Part shown: positions 47,800 to 61,117 of the stretch, in pieces
Layout of the letters: every line of letters starts with the position of its first letter
Numbering within the stretch: position 1 is the first letter of the stretch
DNA from: Zeugodacus cucurbitae
Lineage: Eukaryota; Arthropoda; Insecta; Diptera; Tephritidae
Length of the DNA stretch: 64,000 nt
Reading direction: 5' to 3'
Assembly (NCBI RefSeq): GCF_028554725.1
Contig: NC_071668.1
Location: forward strand, 24,344,501 to 24,408,500
Position numbers and translations under genes: made by a program
The notes under the pieces: generated by a model
The model's input: only the letters and a program-made list of their open reading frames with translations
What the model was told of the DNA's origin: nothing
The model's database searches: none

Positions 47800-48455
47800 G
47801 AGATCGATTTATTTCGAGCAACTCCGGTTGGTCTAGAGTCTGGCTTCTGGAAAGTTAAAAAAAATAGTGTTTATTTAAAATTTTATTAATCTAGTTTATA
47901 ATATATAGTTATGTATCAAAAACTTAAGTCTCGAGAAATTCATGTTTTTCTAGGGCCCGTTACTGCTTTCGGCGACATTGTTCACTATCTTGAAACAACT
48001 AAAAATATTCTAATCCAATAACAATATACATATATATATATATATATATATATCAGGACAGTGTACAAACGAGAGTAAAAACTAACTTAACATAGGTTCC
48101 ATCATCCATATTTTACGGATAAAAGACTTTTAAATGAGACCGCGTTACCTCATAGCAGCTTGCGTTGGTCTATAGTCATGAAACTGAAAAGGTAAAAAAA
48201 GTTTTATTTTTTAATATTGTTATCAATGAACAACAAAAGCCTCGAGAAATCCATGTCCAAGTTTGCCAGTTTCTTCTTTCGGTGACTCTGCTCAGAATCA
48301 AAATGCATATCCTTGAAACAACTAACATCCAACAAAACCTTGAGCATAACAGTCTATTTATCTATGTGAAGAAAAAGTAAAAAAGAGTAAAAACTGTCTT
48401 TGCAAAGGATCCATCTTCCTTATTTTGCTGATAAAAGTAATTTTAACTATAACTT
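47800..48455. repeat. diverged tandem duplication, about 310-340 bp period
   Basis: Five blocks recur in the same order: GTTGGTCTAGAGTC / GTTGGTCTATAGTC (47827, 48164); CTCGAGAAATTCATG / CTCGAGAAATCCATG (47930, 48241); 'CTTTCGGCGAC' / 'CTTTCGGTGAC'; CTTGAAACAACTAA; and GAGTAAAAACT ... CCATC ... GATAAAAG. An AT dinucleotide run (about 48030-48052) lies in the first unit only. No coding sense. Confidence 0.65.
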
Positions 48456-49019
48456 AGGGTGTCTTGCCAGATGTGAGGATCATTCAATTGGAAACTATCT
48501 CTTTAGAGCACAAATACATATAATGCTTCGCAATATGTTGATCAGAGCTCGGAGCTCCTTCATGGAATATTGTGCAAATTAATACGTTAATATAATACAT
48601 ATATGGATGAAAACTTGCTCTAAATCTTGAGTTTTGTTGATTGATTTTGAATGCCACTTTAATGAAGAATTGCAGTATTTTGAAGCTGAACTATATATCT
48701 GTTCTGGATCATGAGAACTCGAGGAATAAAGAAATGATTTTTTCTCATAAAAGAGCTTTAAAGAAAGTCCAATTTTGGAGTTTTGTGCAACAAACAGTGA
48801 TTTCTAAGGTCGTAGACTCCGGATATCTTCTAAAGTAAGTAATAACTTGATTAGAATTTGTTGCATCAACCTCAAGAAAAATTTTGAAAAAAACTATTGA
48901 AATAGTATTACGTCTTTTCAGGGTCCGTACGTATACCAATTATGTTTTATCTAAAATAATGGGAAAATTTTGCCATCTTTCTCTGATAAAAATGAGGTGG
49001 TACTAAAAGTGAATGACAT

Positions 49020-49290
49020 TGATTCGGTAGCTAGCTCTCATATACCTAATATTAGGACTTTTGAACTCCTGGCTGACTCAATAACATACATATATATGTA
49101 TATTGATACTGACGTGAGATATTATATCAAAATTAATTAAAAGTATACGCTTGGACATGCCATGGTTTAATGTCGGAATCGGGTGATATTGGTCCATGAA
49201 TTACGGCAGGTCCCATATACTATATATAACGATTTTCGTTATTCTAATTGACTTTAAGATGAAAGTATCGGAAAATTTGTGAATTATCTT
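49020..49290 (+). repeat. fragment of a dispersed non-coding repeat
   Basis: CTCATATACCTAATATTAGG matches the 'CTCCCATATACCTAATATTA' block of copy B. The following 'GAATCGGGTGATATTGG' and 'GACTTTAAGATGAAA' fit the same style of repeat but align poorly. It is probably an old, related fragment. Confidence 0.4.
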
Positions 49291-50046
49291 CATAAAATAA
49301 AGAGGATGATTTTTCTGATAAGGTAAGGTGTCATATTGTATTTCAAAACTCTTTCTTATATACTATATGCACGTCATGTATCGATTTCCCTTATCCCAAT
49401 TTTATACCGTATATCTTGGTCTTTGGAGATATTTGAACCAAATTAGGTGTAATTACTTCGACAAAGTAGATAGTGAAGTAGGTCCACCAACTAACATACC
49501 CATATTGTATATTATGAGATTGTTGCTCAATCGATTTAGCGCTTTTCGAGTATTTAACTGACGAAAATACTAGCATACATACTTTTTACCTTCTGGCTGT
49601 CTCAAAAGCAAATACGAGAGCACAGTATATTGAAACCCCACATATCGACCACCTTATTGCAGTTTTCCAAGTACGCTTTAGAAATTCGTTTCCACATTTA
49701 CGGCATGATTTGATTGAAGCATTCAACTAAATTGCAACCCGCAAACAAACGCCGACCAAGGTCAGAGGGAGAAAAAACACACACACACACACACAAAATA
49801 TGGTTGCATAGCAGAGGCAGCGAAACTAGAGACGATAAAAAATATCTTGAAATTATGGCCGCAAGTCATAAACCGATTTGTATTGATGGCTTATTAGATA
49901 CTAAGCGAATGGATGCTGGTGGATGGATGGCTGGTTGGATGAAAGCATGCAACCTCGTTGCAATAAAAACTGATGAGAGAAGTCATCTGCCATATCTGCA
50001 TTAGCTAACGATGATGAAGCCACTTCAACCGCTAAGCGTGTAACTA

Positions 50047-50919
50047 ACGGGTGATTTTTTTGAGGTTAGGATTTTCATGCATTAGTATTTGACAGATCAC
50101 GTGGGATTTCAGACATGGTGTCAAAGAGAAAGATGCTCAGTATGCTTTGACATTTCATCATGAATAGACTTACTAACGAGCAACGCTTGCAAATCATTGA
50201 ATTTTATTACCAAAATCAGTGTTCGGTTCGAAATGTGTTTCGCGCTTTACGTCCGATTTATGATGAGGCTCATTTCTGGTTGCATGGCTACGTAAATAAG
50301 CAAAATTGCCGCATTTGGGGTGAAGTGCAACCAGAAGCCGTTCAAGAACTGCCCATGCATCCCGAAAAATGCACTGTTTGGTGTGGTTTGTACGCTGGTG
50401 GAATCATTGGACCGTATTTTTTCAAAGATGCTGTTGGACGCAACGTTACGGTGAATGGCGATCGCTATCGTTCGATGCTAACAAACTTTTTGTTGCCAAA
50501 AATGGAAGAACTGAACTTGGTTGACATGTGGTTTCAACAAGATGGCGCTACATGCCACACAGCTCGCGATTCTATGGCCATTTTGAGGGAAAACTTCGGA
50601 GAACAATTCATCTCAAGAAATGGACCCGTAAGTTGGCCACCAAGATCATGCGATTTAACGCCTTTAGACTATTTTTTGTGGGGCTACGTCAAGTCTAAAG
50701 TCTACAGAAATAAGCCAGCAACTATTCCAGCTTTTTAAGACAACATTTCCGAAGAAATTCGGGCTATTCCGGCCGAAATGCTCGAAAAAGTTGCCCAAAA
50801 TTGGACTTTCCGAATGGACCACCTAAGACGCAGCCGCGGTCAACATTTAAATGAAATTATCTTCAAAAAGTAAATGTTTTTTTTTTAAAAAGTTATCAAG
50901 CTCTTAAAAAATCACCCTT
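50047..50919 (+). mobile_element. mariner-like element, internally deleted, with TIRs and TA target
   Basis: The ends ACGGGTGATTTTTTTGAGG (50047) and, on the minus strand from 50919, AAGGGTGATTTTTTAAGAGC form inverted termini. TA flanks both (50045-50046, 50920-50921). At 873 bp it is shorter than the usual 1.2-1.3 kb. It holds one transposase frame with an internal deletion and a late nonsense codon. Confidence 0.85.
50160..50873 (+). pseudogene. mariner-like transposase with internal deletion and nonsense codon
   Basis: Start ATG 50160 gives MNRLTNEQRLQIIEFYYQNQ, the N-terminal helix-turn-helix start. After RALRPIYD the frame jumps to EAHFWLHGYVNKQNC, so roughly a hundred or more residues (rest of the DNA-binding region and linker) are missing, though the frame is kept. 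The aspartate before EAHFW could be the first catalytic residue. The second is in FQQDGATCHTA and the third in PPRSCDLTPLDYF, with 36 residues between them. TAA at 50736-50738 truncates the protein after 192 codons. Homology continues in the same frame (DNISEEIRAIPAEML ... RMDHLRRSRGQHL) to the natural stop at about 50871. Inactive. Confidence 0.88.
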
Positions 50920-52012
50920 TATATATGTGAGTGAGTGTTTGTGACTGTACTTATGTATACGTAAGTGTATTGGTATTTTATGTGTTTTTGTATGTATGTA
51001 TAGCGGAATGTAGCGCAGCTGTATGACGCAGTATTTGTTGTCTACCATTGACGAAATAACTGAAATTGCATGGATGTTGCCATTAAGCTTGTGTTGCCCT
51101 GCTTTTTTGCTTTTTTACTTTGCCAACAAAAAGTGCCCTGAGTCAGTATTTAAGTGCGCTCGTACCGCAGCTGCCCTCAGCTTCTTTACTTGCCGCATGC
51201 ATGGTAGTAACTATTGCGCTTTTATCGTCTCTTTAGTTAAACACTTTTGTTTGATGTTCGCTCGTTGCGCCAAGGCGAGGAACGCCAATCTCCCATCAAC
51301 CGCTATGGCGAGTTTGTATTGAAGTACTTAGCCTTGGGGCTCAATCAATTTTCTATGCATCAAAATTCCATCTTGTTTAATAATTAATTAAACATGCTCA
51401 TCGGCAAGTGTGGGTCGGTCGGTCGTACCCTGGAAGTTGTTATGACTTTTGACATGTATAAAATGTAGACCCAGTAAGCAAAATATTTACAAGCCTGCCA
51501 GTTACGGGAAAGGTATGGTTAAATCAATATTAAAGAGTTGTAAAGAGTTTCTAACAATTCGTAGCTGCATCGATTGTATACTAAGATACGAAACATAAGT
51601 TTCTGGTGTGCTGTCATAAGCATGTTCTTCGTGAGAACAGTTGGAACATATTAATATTGCGGATATATTGGAGCTCAGGAAAGGTTTGTACTAATTCGGT
51701 GCTTAAGAAAATATGAAAATTAACATACATTTTGTTCAGAGTTCTAATGTAGCGACCGATATTTTTACGTAGTATCAAAGGATTGACTAATACTCTTATA
51801 TGGGGTAAATGGAGATTAGTGGAGCCGAATAAATATGTTTCCTTAAATTTTCCATCAAACATTATAGACATAGAATATATAATTCAGAAGAAACATATAA
51901 TGGAAATTTCATAATTTTAAATAGAGTTTACACCTATCAAAAATATGTGTATTAGACCGGTCCTATATAGTAATTAGTTCGTTCTGCAGAAGAATTCGTT
52001 GGCTTATTCACT
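50920..52012. other. intergenic, no gene seen
   Basis: A 99-codon plus-strand frame at 51023-51322 is slightly less AT-rich but has no recognisable domain or splice context. I do not call it a gene. Confidence 0.4.
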
Positions 52013-52348
52013 ATGGGAAACGTTCCGGTGCCGCTAAACACGCAGCGGCCAAACAGCAGTTACTGGTTCCCGAAACCAGCTTTCAGGACAGCGGGAGCCC
52101 TCTATATGAATTTTAACCCTCCTGAGTCAGGAAAAATATTTCGAACTCCTGAGGAGTCAAATCATCAAGTTCCTTTCAAGAGACTACCCAAGCGGAACTA
52201 CAATGAACCCTCAAGTTCAGGGACCAACAAAAGGAGCACCAACTCCAATGTAATAATAGGTCCTACGCATCCCTTTAACTATGCGGTCATAGACAATGGT
52301 GGGAGCATGTCAACGGAACAGCTGACCTTTTGTCACGACTTTCGTTAA
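52013..52348 (+). CDS. unrecognised 111-codon ORF, possibly a retroelement fragment
   Basis: The frame starts at ATG 52013 (MGNVPVPLNTQRPNSSYWFP) and stops at 52346-52348. It is noticeably richer in G+C than its flanks, and rich in Pro, Asn and Ser with basic patches (PFKRLPKRNY, GTNKRSTNS). No domain, signal peptide or membrane segment is visible. The low-complexity polar composition would suit the N-terminal part of a gag-like ORF1 of a non-LTR element, but no zinc knuckle follows. It could equally be a chance ORF or an exon. No function is assigned. Confidence 0.25.
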   Translation: MGNVPVPLNTQRPNSSYWFPKPAFRTAGALYMNFNPPESGKIFRTPEESNHQVPFKRLPKRNYNEPSSSGTNKRSTNSNVIIGPTHPFNYAVIDNGGSMSTEQLTFCHDFR

Positions 52349-53039
52349 CGTCCTAATAGAACTAATCCTATCGTCGATCTTCAGCTGGTTTGATTTCAAA
52401 ATCGATATAGCTCGGTAGAAGACATTTGCTCTTGAGCACTTAATTTATATATAATAATTTTAAATTTACAGATCTTCATTTCATATATCTACATTTCCAA
52501 CATTCTCAGGGAAATATAATATATGTTAATGATTCAAGGATTTTAAAGTTCATTAATATATCTTAATTTTTATTGTTATAGCTTTCACGGACAGACAGAC
52601 ATCTTTAATTTCAACTTTTGTAAATAGTATTTTTTCATACCATGATAGTGAAATTTTCTTCAGGTCACTCGCTTTCTGAATGTTTTCTATTACAGAATTA
52701 TTTACCATCACCTACGGTAATGAACCCCTCTATCCAGTAAAGATACCTCTTCTACTTGATGAATCTAATATAATGGAATTCTGCTCTGAAGAGCTTAACC
52801 GGTTTGACGCAACTGGTTCGACTACCATCTTCCACAATTTAAACAAATCCATATCAGTGTGGCTTCACATCCTCAGCGTGCTAGATTAATGCTGCTTCGA
52901 AAATGATCCATAATTCAACATATTCAACTCTTTATAAGTTTTGAAAATAGATATTGACCTCAGAATATGTATGATACTCTGAAAATAATTATCTAATGTG
53001 ATTTTAACAATCCATCAGCTTTCTTAGTAAAATTCATTA
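52349..53039. other. intergenic, no gene seen
   Basis: Short stretch with no recognisable coding sequence. A 69-codon frame at 52680-52889 shows no domain. Confidence 0.4.
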
Positions 53040-53890
53040 GCGCAATGGGGATGGTACTCTATCACTTCGAACTGCGGAGGAATGGTTTCGACGATTCAGG
53101 GCGGGTGAAAACGACACCATGGATAAGCCAGCTGGCGGAAGACCTGTGACGACGAATACCGATCAAATCATGGAAAACATCGAGTTAGACCGCCATGTGG
53201 ATCTCGTGACATCTCCCAGGAAATGGGATTTAGTCAATAAACCATTTTAAACCATCTGCAGAAGCTGGATACACAAAAAAGCTTGATGTTTGGGTGCCGC
53301 ATGATTTGACGCAAAAAACCTTCTGGACCGAATCAACGCCTGTGATATGCTGCTGACGGAACGAACTCTACCCATTTTTGAAGCGGATGGTGATTCGCGA
53401 AGAAAAAACGGTCGTGGTCGAAGGCCGGTGAATCGTCCCAAACTGTGTGTTTGGTGGGATTTGAAGGGAATCAGCCACTATGAGCTGCTACCATATGGCC
53501 AGACGCTTAATTGCACCATCTAATGCAATCAACTGGACCGCTTGAAGCAGGCGACCGACCAGAAGCGTCCAGAATTGGCCAACAGGAAGGGTGTAGTGTT
53601 CCACCAGAACAGCGCCGGACCACACACTTCGTTGATGACTCGTCAGAAACTACGGGAGCTCGAATGGGAGGTTTTATCGCATCCACCATATATGGCGAAC
53701 GCCCTTGGTGGTGTGAAAAATGGCTGTCCGAGTTCTTCGCAAATAAGGAAGCCCCCTTCTACGTGGGAGTATTATGATGTTGGCGTCTAGATGGAAACAG
53801 ATTATCGAACTAAACGGCGCATATTTCAACTAAACTAAAACCGAGCACTGTAACACTTTTTATAAAGCAATGAATAAAGAGCAAAAAAGC
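53040..53890 (+). pseudogene. mariner transposase pseudogene
   Basis: Plus-strand translation across frames gives AEEWFRRFRAGENDTMD (helix-turn-helix region), GGRPVTTNTDQIMENIELD and SRDISQEMGF. Further on come 'RINACDMLL', KLCVWWDLKGISHYELLPYG, KRPELANRKGVVFHQNSAGP (second aspartate region changed to QNSAGPHTS), RQKLRELEWEVLSHPPYM and a degraded tail. Several stops and frameshifts, and the third catalytic region (normally PDLAPSDY) is disrupted. It is of a different mariner subfamily from the element at 50047. No termini were identified. Confidence 0.85.
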
Positions 53891-56800
53891 GGAAGTCATA
53901 ACAAAAAATATTTGAAAAGCTTGTGTTAGTGCGATAATTCGAAAGGTGCTGGTCTTCACTAGAAAATAAAGTACATAAATATGTTGCCTCTTTTAGGTTT
54001 GGTTATTACTGGTATTTTTCAATTCAATAATGAGAAACTTTTAAAAAATTGTAGTTGGCTTTACTAATGATTTTTACCAAGTACATCTACACCAAAAAAG
54101 TATTTTAATATCCCCCCTCATGAGTGTATAATACTTTCAGAAACCCATACTAGTAATTAACACGCTTCACATACAATTTACGTAAGTAGTTTAAGCCACT
54201 TTAAGACCCGCTAGTAAGTCGCTCAAGTGACGTATACTACTTCATATTTGCGTGTCAAGCCAATAAAGACCACCACAACTCCAAGTGACATCTACTTTTC
54301 GCAAATACGATGTACACACACATACACACCCCAACATGAGTACTCGCTGAAAGTCAAAATTTATGCGTGAAACTTTACATTAAACTCGGTAAACAATCTG
54401 TGCATGCTGCGTTAAAAGCGCAAGAAACAACGACAACAACAACAACAATGCGTAATAAAGGCATGACAGCAAAAAAAGAGGCGCAAACAAACACTGAATA
54501 AAAAGCGTAAAAACGCACTGTGCAAATGCAAATGAAAGCCATAGGGGTGCCAAAAGAAAATAAATATTTTACTTTGTGTCATACAAGCTGGGGGTGATAC
54601 ATACGAGTATGTATGTACATATGTATGTGTGTATGCTGAAATGGATATGGGCAAGTAAACATGTGAGCGTCGCTTACATACAACCCACTTACATACATAC
54701 ATGTTAGGTTTGTTGTTGTATGTATATATGTATATATTTTGTTCATGTGTGTGCATATTCGCATATTTGCATATGTGTTGACGTATCCCTTTGCTTAATT
54801 TGTATGTGTGCGTGTGTGTGTGTGTTGTTGAGCGCCAGCGCTTGTAATAAGTTGAAGTTTTAATTACATTATGAAACAGACACCAGCATATTTTTGTGGC
54901 AAATTAACAATGACGTTTTGCGCTGCTGAGATAGAGGCTCCAAGTAGCAGCTACTCTGCGTGTACGCGAGTTTGGCGGTGTGTTTGCAAAAATATACTTC
55001 CGCACACCCGTATATATACATACCTATGAGTCTAACTATGTTTCCATTTAAACGAATGTTTATCATATTTAAATACATAGGAAGTCAACGGGTGATGACA
55101 AGCTGAATAAGTAATATGAATATGTACGTATACAGTTTACGACAAAATTATGCATACCCTATGAATGTAAACACCAAAATTATTATATCCTTGAAGCAGT
55201 GAAATTTATCGCTTTGATTGTTTTTCTTTTTTCTGAAAAAGACAAATATTTAATAACGAAAAAATTATGGATACCCATATATATTATCAAGTTAGCTTCT
55301 AAATAGAGCTGCAATATTTATTGTTCAGTGTTAGTTACAGTCAAAAGACTTTGAGACATGCTGTCTACCGGGTTCAGAAAAAGTGATTGTGGTATGTTTT
55401 CACAGGAGACCTTCAATCATTTTAAAATGTCTCATTTATTGGGGCTACAAGAATATCGGTCCGTAGGACTCTCCCGTCATTTGCCTTCGATTTGATAGAC
55501 CACTGTAGCTACAGCAACCCCAAAGTGAAACATTTCCTCCTCCGATCTTAATGATGCCTTGGATGTACCTTCTATAAAGCCTCTCATAACTATTTTGTCA
55601 AACTTTTTGACTGCCTTTCATATTATTTAGTATTTTCCAAAAAGTAAAGTAGTATGTTCAATTTTATTTTAGTTGAACTCTTGGAAGAAATATTCAAATA
55701 ATAGTTAGATAAATGTGTTGGGGTATTCGTAGTTTTGTCGGGTACCGTTTAAGTATGTCTAGGTGTTATTTGGCAAATAGAGTGCTTGATAACTATAAGC
55801 TACCTCTGAGTACTTGATGGATTTTATGAAAACCCATTTGTTCCAAATTTTGCATTACACAAGTATGTCTTGACATTTACTGATGTGAATCATTTTGGAG
55901 ATGTGCTTTCATTGAAATTGTATTCACGACCCACTTGGTTTCATTTCAGGATTCTAACTTACATTTTAAGGGCTTCACGGCTTCAAAGAATCGATTAATA
56001 AAATTCGACAATATATGTATCTAGATTATTGTCCCATAAATTCGAGTAATAGTTTTGGAGATACAGATTGAAGAAGTTGCGCACTTCATGGTAGCTTTAT
56101 TGTTGTCACATTTATTCGGTTTAAAATTTACAACAACTTGGACGAAGGAACTTAGAACTATTTAAAAAACAAAAATTACGCTAATTTTTGGCAATTTTTT
56201 CATAAAACCTTTGACAAAAATTAAATTTCCATTTTTTTCTCCTTTATCCAAGTTTTAGTTTAAATTCATAATTAAACACCGATTTTTTATATTCACTTCA
56301 GATATACAGCTGCTGGAGTTATGCTGTCAACGTTGAAGTATATTTACCCGAAATGATGTCATAATGACAAAGCTTTTAATATTTTTCTTGAAAAATTTCA
56401 GTAATCCCTCATGAAACGTAACCTCTTGAGTTCCGTTTTTATTTTCTTGTCTTAATATTCAGTCAACAGAACTGAGGTTAGAACTGCGGCCATCTGGTTT
56501 ATTATTTTACAAAAGGAGTCAACTGGATTACACTGATAAGAGTGTCTTCTATGCCTTTAGTTTTGTATTATATTTAAAGACTAAAAAATGAGCCGACAGG
56601 ACCTGGTGAAATAGATTGCCCACCACAGTCTAAACGAAAACACTCAATCTGGAAGGAAATTAATGCTGTGAAGTAAAGCTGGTCTCCTCGATTGCGAGTG
56701 TCGACTGGCATTAGATAATTGACTATTGTAAGTGTCGATCAACCGCTCAACCATCGATTGTGAATGCTTTTCAACCGCTCATTTTGAGACAGCCATTTTT

Positions 56801-59800
56801 CAATCGTTAGAACATTTATGAATTTTGTGGGTCAAGTTACAAAATATAAACGACTGGAGTCTATTCTACTGCCAGTCGAAACTCGCAATAGGGGGGATTG
56901 AATGACAAGTCGTACGAAATATTTTGAAAAAATATTTGAAATAAATTACATATTTTATAACTAGAGTAGCTATCTTATTCAGCTTAGTTTGTCCTACAAA
57001 AACAAAGCGCAAACCGGATTGGGAATAATTTAGGGTTAATGGAATCTTTGGAGCGACATTTAAATAGAGATCTTACGATAATCTTCAATTTCGGTGGTAA
57101 TGAAAGATTTTTAGAGAATAATCGCTGAAGGACCGTGTTAATATTAGGTTTAAAATTCTTTCTTATTATCATAAATAAAATTTTATAATGATTTTTCGAA
57201 TTCAATTTTGCCAAAATCAAGTTCCACAGTAATTTATTTATTAATTAATACGCCTGAAGTTTGTACGAAACATATTTAGATAAAACCTTTAAGCGTTAAT
57301 AAAATCTGAGTTGTTCTTCTTCAAATATACACAAAAAAATGAATATATATATATATATATAACTAATTCACAGAAAAACTTATTGTACCATGGCGTATAC
57401 GTAACTTTAAAATTTTCACTGCACTAGTCATTCGGAGTCTCTTAATTACTTGTGTTATTATGCCGGAAAATGTTTTATGCATTAAATAACTTTCGATATT
57501 ATAACATACAGGGTACTTCACCTCACCAAAGCTATTATAGGAAAATTTAAATTTTCTGCTTTTGCAGCGCAGAAACTTCTGCCAGACAGCTATCCCGCAG
57601 TGCCACAGCTCCAATGTGTAAATGAAACCGCAATAAAAATCAGGCCTAGCGGTTACACCTATACATGCAACGGCAATTCTCACGCAAATTTACATTTTTT
57701 GTGCGTTTAGAATTTTTTCGAATTTGATTTGCAATGCTTTTAGCGAACACCGTTATCCTTTTGTAATTTATGGGATTTTTAAACACTACTCCCGCTTCTC
57801 AACTGTTTTTTTTTTGTTTTGTGTTTTAGTTTGTGTAATTGGGGCACTTACAGCAATAATTCAAGGTGTCAAATGCAGTCGAGTTACATTTACATGGTTG
57901 CTTAGTGGTGAGTGAGTCGCTTACTGTTTGCGTGAAAGCTTAAGCTTATGGGTGGCAAATGGACGCGTTGAAAGTTGGGAACTTAATTAAAAAAACAGAC
58001 GTACGCTATTGTTTGAACCTCGTTAACTTAATCATTTCAACTGCAAGGTATATAGGTTTGGTCTGAGTAAGTACAATTTAAGAAACTAGTACTATATACT
58101 AAGGATTTGAAAGTGATTGTAACCATAGTCTTAATAAATAAGTAAATGAAATAAAAATGGAGAGAATCATCAATAGCAACCTTTCGACCACAAAGCAAGA
58201 AAGAATACTTGATTTGATAAAAAGAAAAAAATAAATAAATATTGAACCCCACTTATATCCTTCAATATCAAAAGCATAGTTGATACGTTTACTACTTTCA
58301 CTAGTTTTCTTGAGTTCCTTTAGCGCCCACCAGCGGGAGTGTATGGTTTAGCTACTAACCATACTAAAATAATTATGGTTTCGAGCTCCAAAGAGTTTTG
58401 AAGTAATCGAATGGTCCCTGTAGGAAATATAGGTTCGTTGGACCGGCATAATAGAAGCAGTTACGAAAATACCGGAAAACAAATGGACGCAGAATGAAGT
58501 GACTTTCAACTGAGCAGCTTAAACATTCATTTTGTTTTACTTGTACCAACACAATTGAATTTATGTAGATCGCTTGTACCTGATTTTATCGATCGTTTTT
58601 GTTTGTATGCCAATGATAATTCTCGAAACCTTTTTTCCTTTATCCTATACTGGTGGGGTACACCTTCAGGACCCTTAATCGTCTATGATCGTCGGCGCTC
58701 GCTTTGTCAATCTCTGTTACGTGAGACCACTCTCCTTATTTCGTCTTCGCATGTGCGGATTGCGTATTTAAATGCCTTCCCTTTTACTATGAAGCACTCG
58801 AAATTTTCGTGAAATACTGATCGAGAAAAAATTGTATATTTGAAGAATGCTTTTGTGCGAAAAAAGTTCGGAAATTCCATCTTTATATCTTCTTCTTCGA
58901 GAAGTTAAATGGCGATGCAATTTTGGTACGTTCATTTCATAATAAGTATTTTTTTAACAATTGAAAAGCAACAACAAGTTCAGTCCTTCTACTTGGCGTT
59001 TGGAACAAGACATCTTCGAGATAGATTTGTTTCTATTATCAATGTAGGGTGTCTTATTATTAGTAGGATCTCTAAAACCGGTGAATAAAATTTCTCTCGA
59101 GAATATTTATTCTTTAATCATGTTTTCCGAAACATTTTTAATTCCTTTCCGATGAATTGCTGCATATTTCCTGGACATCGTGCAGGCAATGCTATGATTC
59201 TGAGTATACTATTTTCATAAAAAAACCTCAAAAAAGCTATTAGTTATCCATATCCGATTAAATTGATCCCATGTTTAGAAATCTTACTTTTTTATATTCA
59301 GGTAGGTCAATTTTGTTTTTGTGTAATAAATATGACCATGATCCATCTAAGAAATCTAATATTTCGTTAATTTTCAGAATAATATGTGTTTTGCTCTTCA
59401 AAGAACGGTCTTGTAACCGACATACATTTTCGAAACCTTAAATAGTAACTTCAATTCTCTCCTTTAGCATTGGTATATTGACTTCGTTATTCAAAATTAT
59501 AATCAAATACATTTTAATTAAATTCTCGCAATGACTTTTTCACTATTTTTTCATGGACTTCGTACTTTGTTCACCTCTACAAAAGTGAAAACCATATTTG
59601 GCGCTTACGTGCTTGTTTTCATTGCCACATATTTATACTGACGGACATTAAATATAAATTGCAGACCAACAGTTCAAGACGCTTGATGCGGAACATAAAA
59701 TGTTTGGTACAATAAAATCTTTTCAGCTTAAATAAACTTCCGGTGAACTCTGGCGCTGCCACTGATACTCAAACACTGGAAAGGTAAGTGATATGCACTA

Positions 59801-61117
59801 TAAACAAACAACAGTGCAACAGTAGCAACGGTCATGAATACACACACATACACACTAACATGGACATATGCACGGTTTGCGAAGAACAATATTCACAAAA
59901 ATATTCCGCACTTTTGTTGCCAGAGCCAGCGAATGGCAAAGAGCAAACAGCTAGCCGCGGGCTGTCCACTGCACAGTGAGAGCCATGTAAGGATAATAGC
60001 ATCGTACTCGAGCGTACATCAAATCCTTCAAGCTGCGCTTGGCTGTTGGTTGCACTTGTAAATCCAAGTGGTAAATAAAACACGAGGCAACGCGCAATGC
60101 GGCGCTACATTCGCAACCGTACGCTGTCACTGTCTTTCTCACTCTCCCCGCTGGTCTCTCTATGCCCTTTTGGTGGCGTTGTAAGCGACTGAAATTAATG
60201 AAAGCAATAAAACAAGCATTGATCCGTGGTGTGTGCGAAGCGTAACGTTACACCGGTAGTACGCCACTGTATCTTCCCTTGTTCCTGTTCGCTGCAGCTG
60301 CATTATTGCAAACTATATGCATCACTACGCACCACCAGTGTAGATGTATGTATACTCGTAATATATATGTATATATACAACGAATTCTTGAGTGCCCTAC
60401 AGAGATGTGTACTAGTACGACTCCAGTGATCACTACTTGAACCCTTTCCCGTTCTTTTCTCCGCCAGCAGTTGGCGAATTTGTGGTTAAAATGTTTCAAA
60501 AAGTGATTTAGTGTTCAGTTCAGTTGAACAGCGGCCAAATTTTGAACGAATTTGTTATAGTTCCTGAATTGTGATCAGTTGTCGCTTCTCTGCTGGGTAG
60601 CACAAATTTCTCTTTGTGAATGTTTGTTCGCCTTTGTGTACTTTGTCGAAGCTTACCGCGAAGAAATATTTAGCGCTATCCTTACGGATACGTGTGATTG
60701 CTGCCACAATCGGTTTTCCGTAAAGAGAACATGATATTACGAAGCGCAGTTTATAATATAGAAACATATATCTATGTATACATATACCTGAAATGATAAA
60801 ATTAATTTTAAAATTTCCAAACTGAAATAGCAAATAGTTAAAGAAAATAATTTGCTTAAAGGGCTTTCAAAATCAACTCTGTTTGAACACCGCTCTCCTG
60901 CCAATGAATATGTATGTATGTGATTGCAACAAAGGGTTATCTAGTTAAATACAATACTCCTCTCTATGACAGAAAAAATGAAAAACTTGGATATATTTAT
61001 AACCTCATAAATTTGTATAACATCTTGCTAATGTATCTTGATTTCATTATACGTTTCTAGTTTGATTTACATTGGGTAAGAGAGTTAATTTGACTATATC
61101 AAATTAAGATATTTCTT
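53891..61117. other. long intergenic stretch, no gene seen
   Basis: Contains CAACAACAACAA (about 54430), TATG/GTGT microsatellites (54600-54830), an AT run at 57345-57360 and AT-rich sequence without supportable frames. The 106-codon minus-strand frame at 57363-57683 and other frames below 110 codons show no domain. About 59950-60560 is less AT-rich and has 'CTTTCTCACTCTCCCC' / GGTCTCTCT GAGA-like tracts and a TTCAGTTCAGTT sequence at 60514-60525. It could be a promoter of a neighbouring gene, but no exon is visible. Confidence 0.4.

Noticed and set aside
51023..51322. 99-codon plus-strand frame
   Set aside because: No recognisable domain. Looks like a chance ORF in a less AT-rich patch.
54412..54756. 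114-codon minus-strand frame rich in His, Tyr and Cys
   Set aside because: It is a translation of TATG, GTGT and CAACAA microsatellites.
57363..57683. 106-codon minus-strand frame
   Set aside because: No domain, no splice context and no sequence similarity that I recognise.
60514..60550. Initiator-like TTCAGTTCAGTT as the start of a host gene
   Set aside because: No TATA box or downstream promoter element at the right spacing and no exon follows in the window; kept only as a remark in the intergenic entry.
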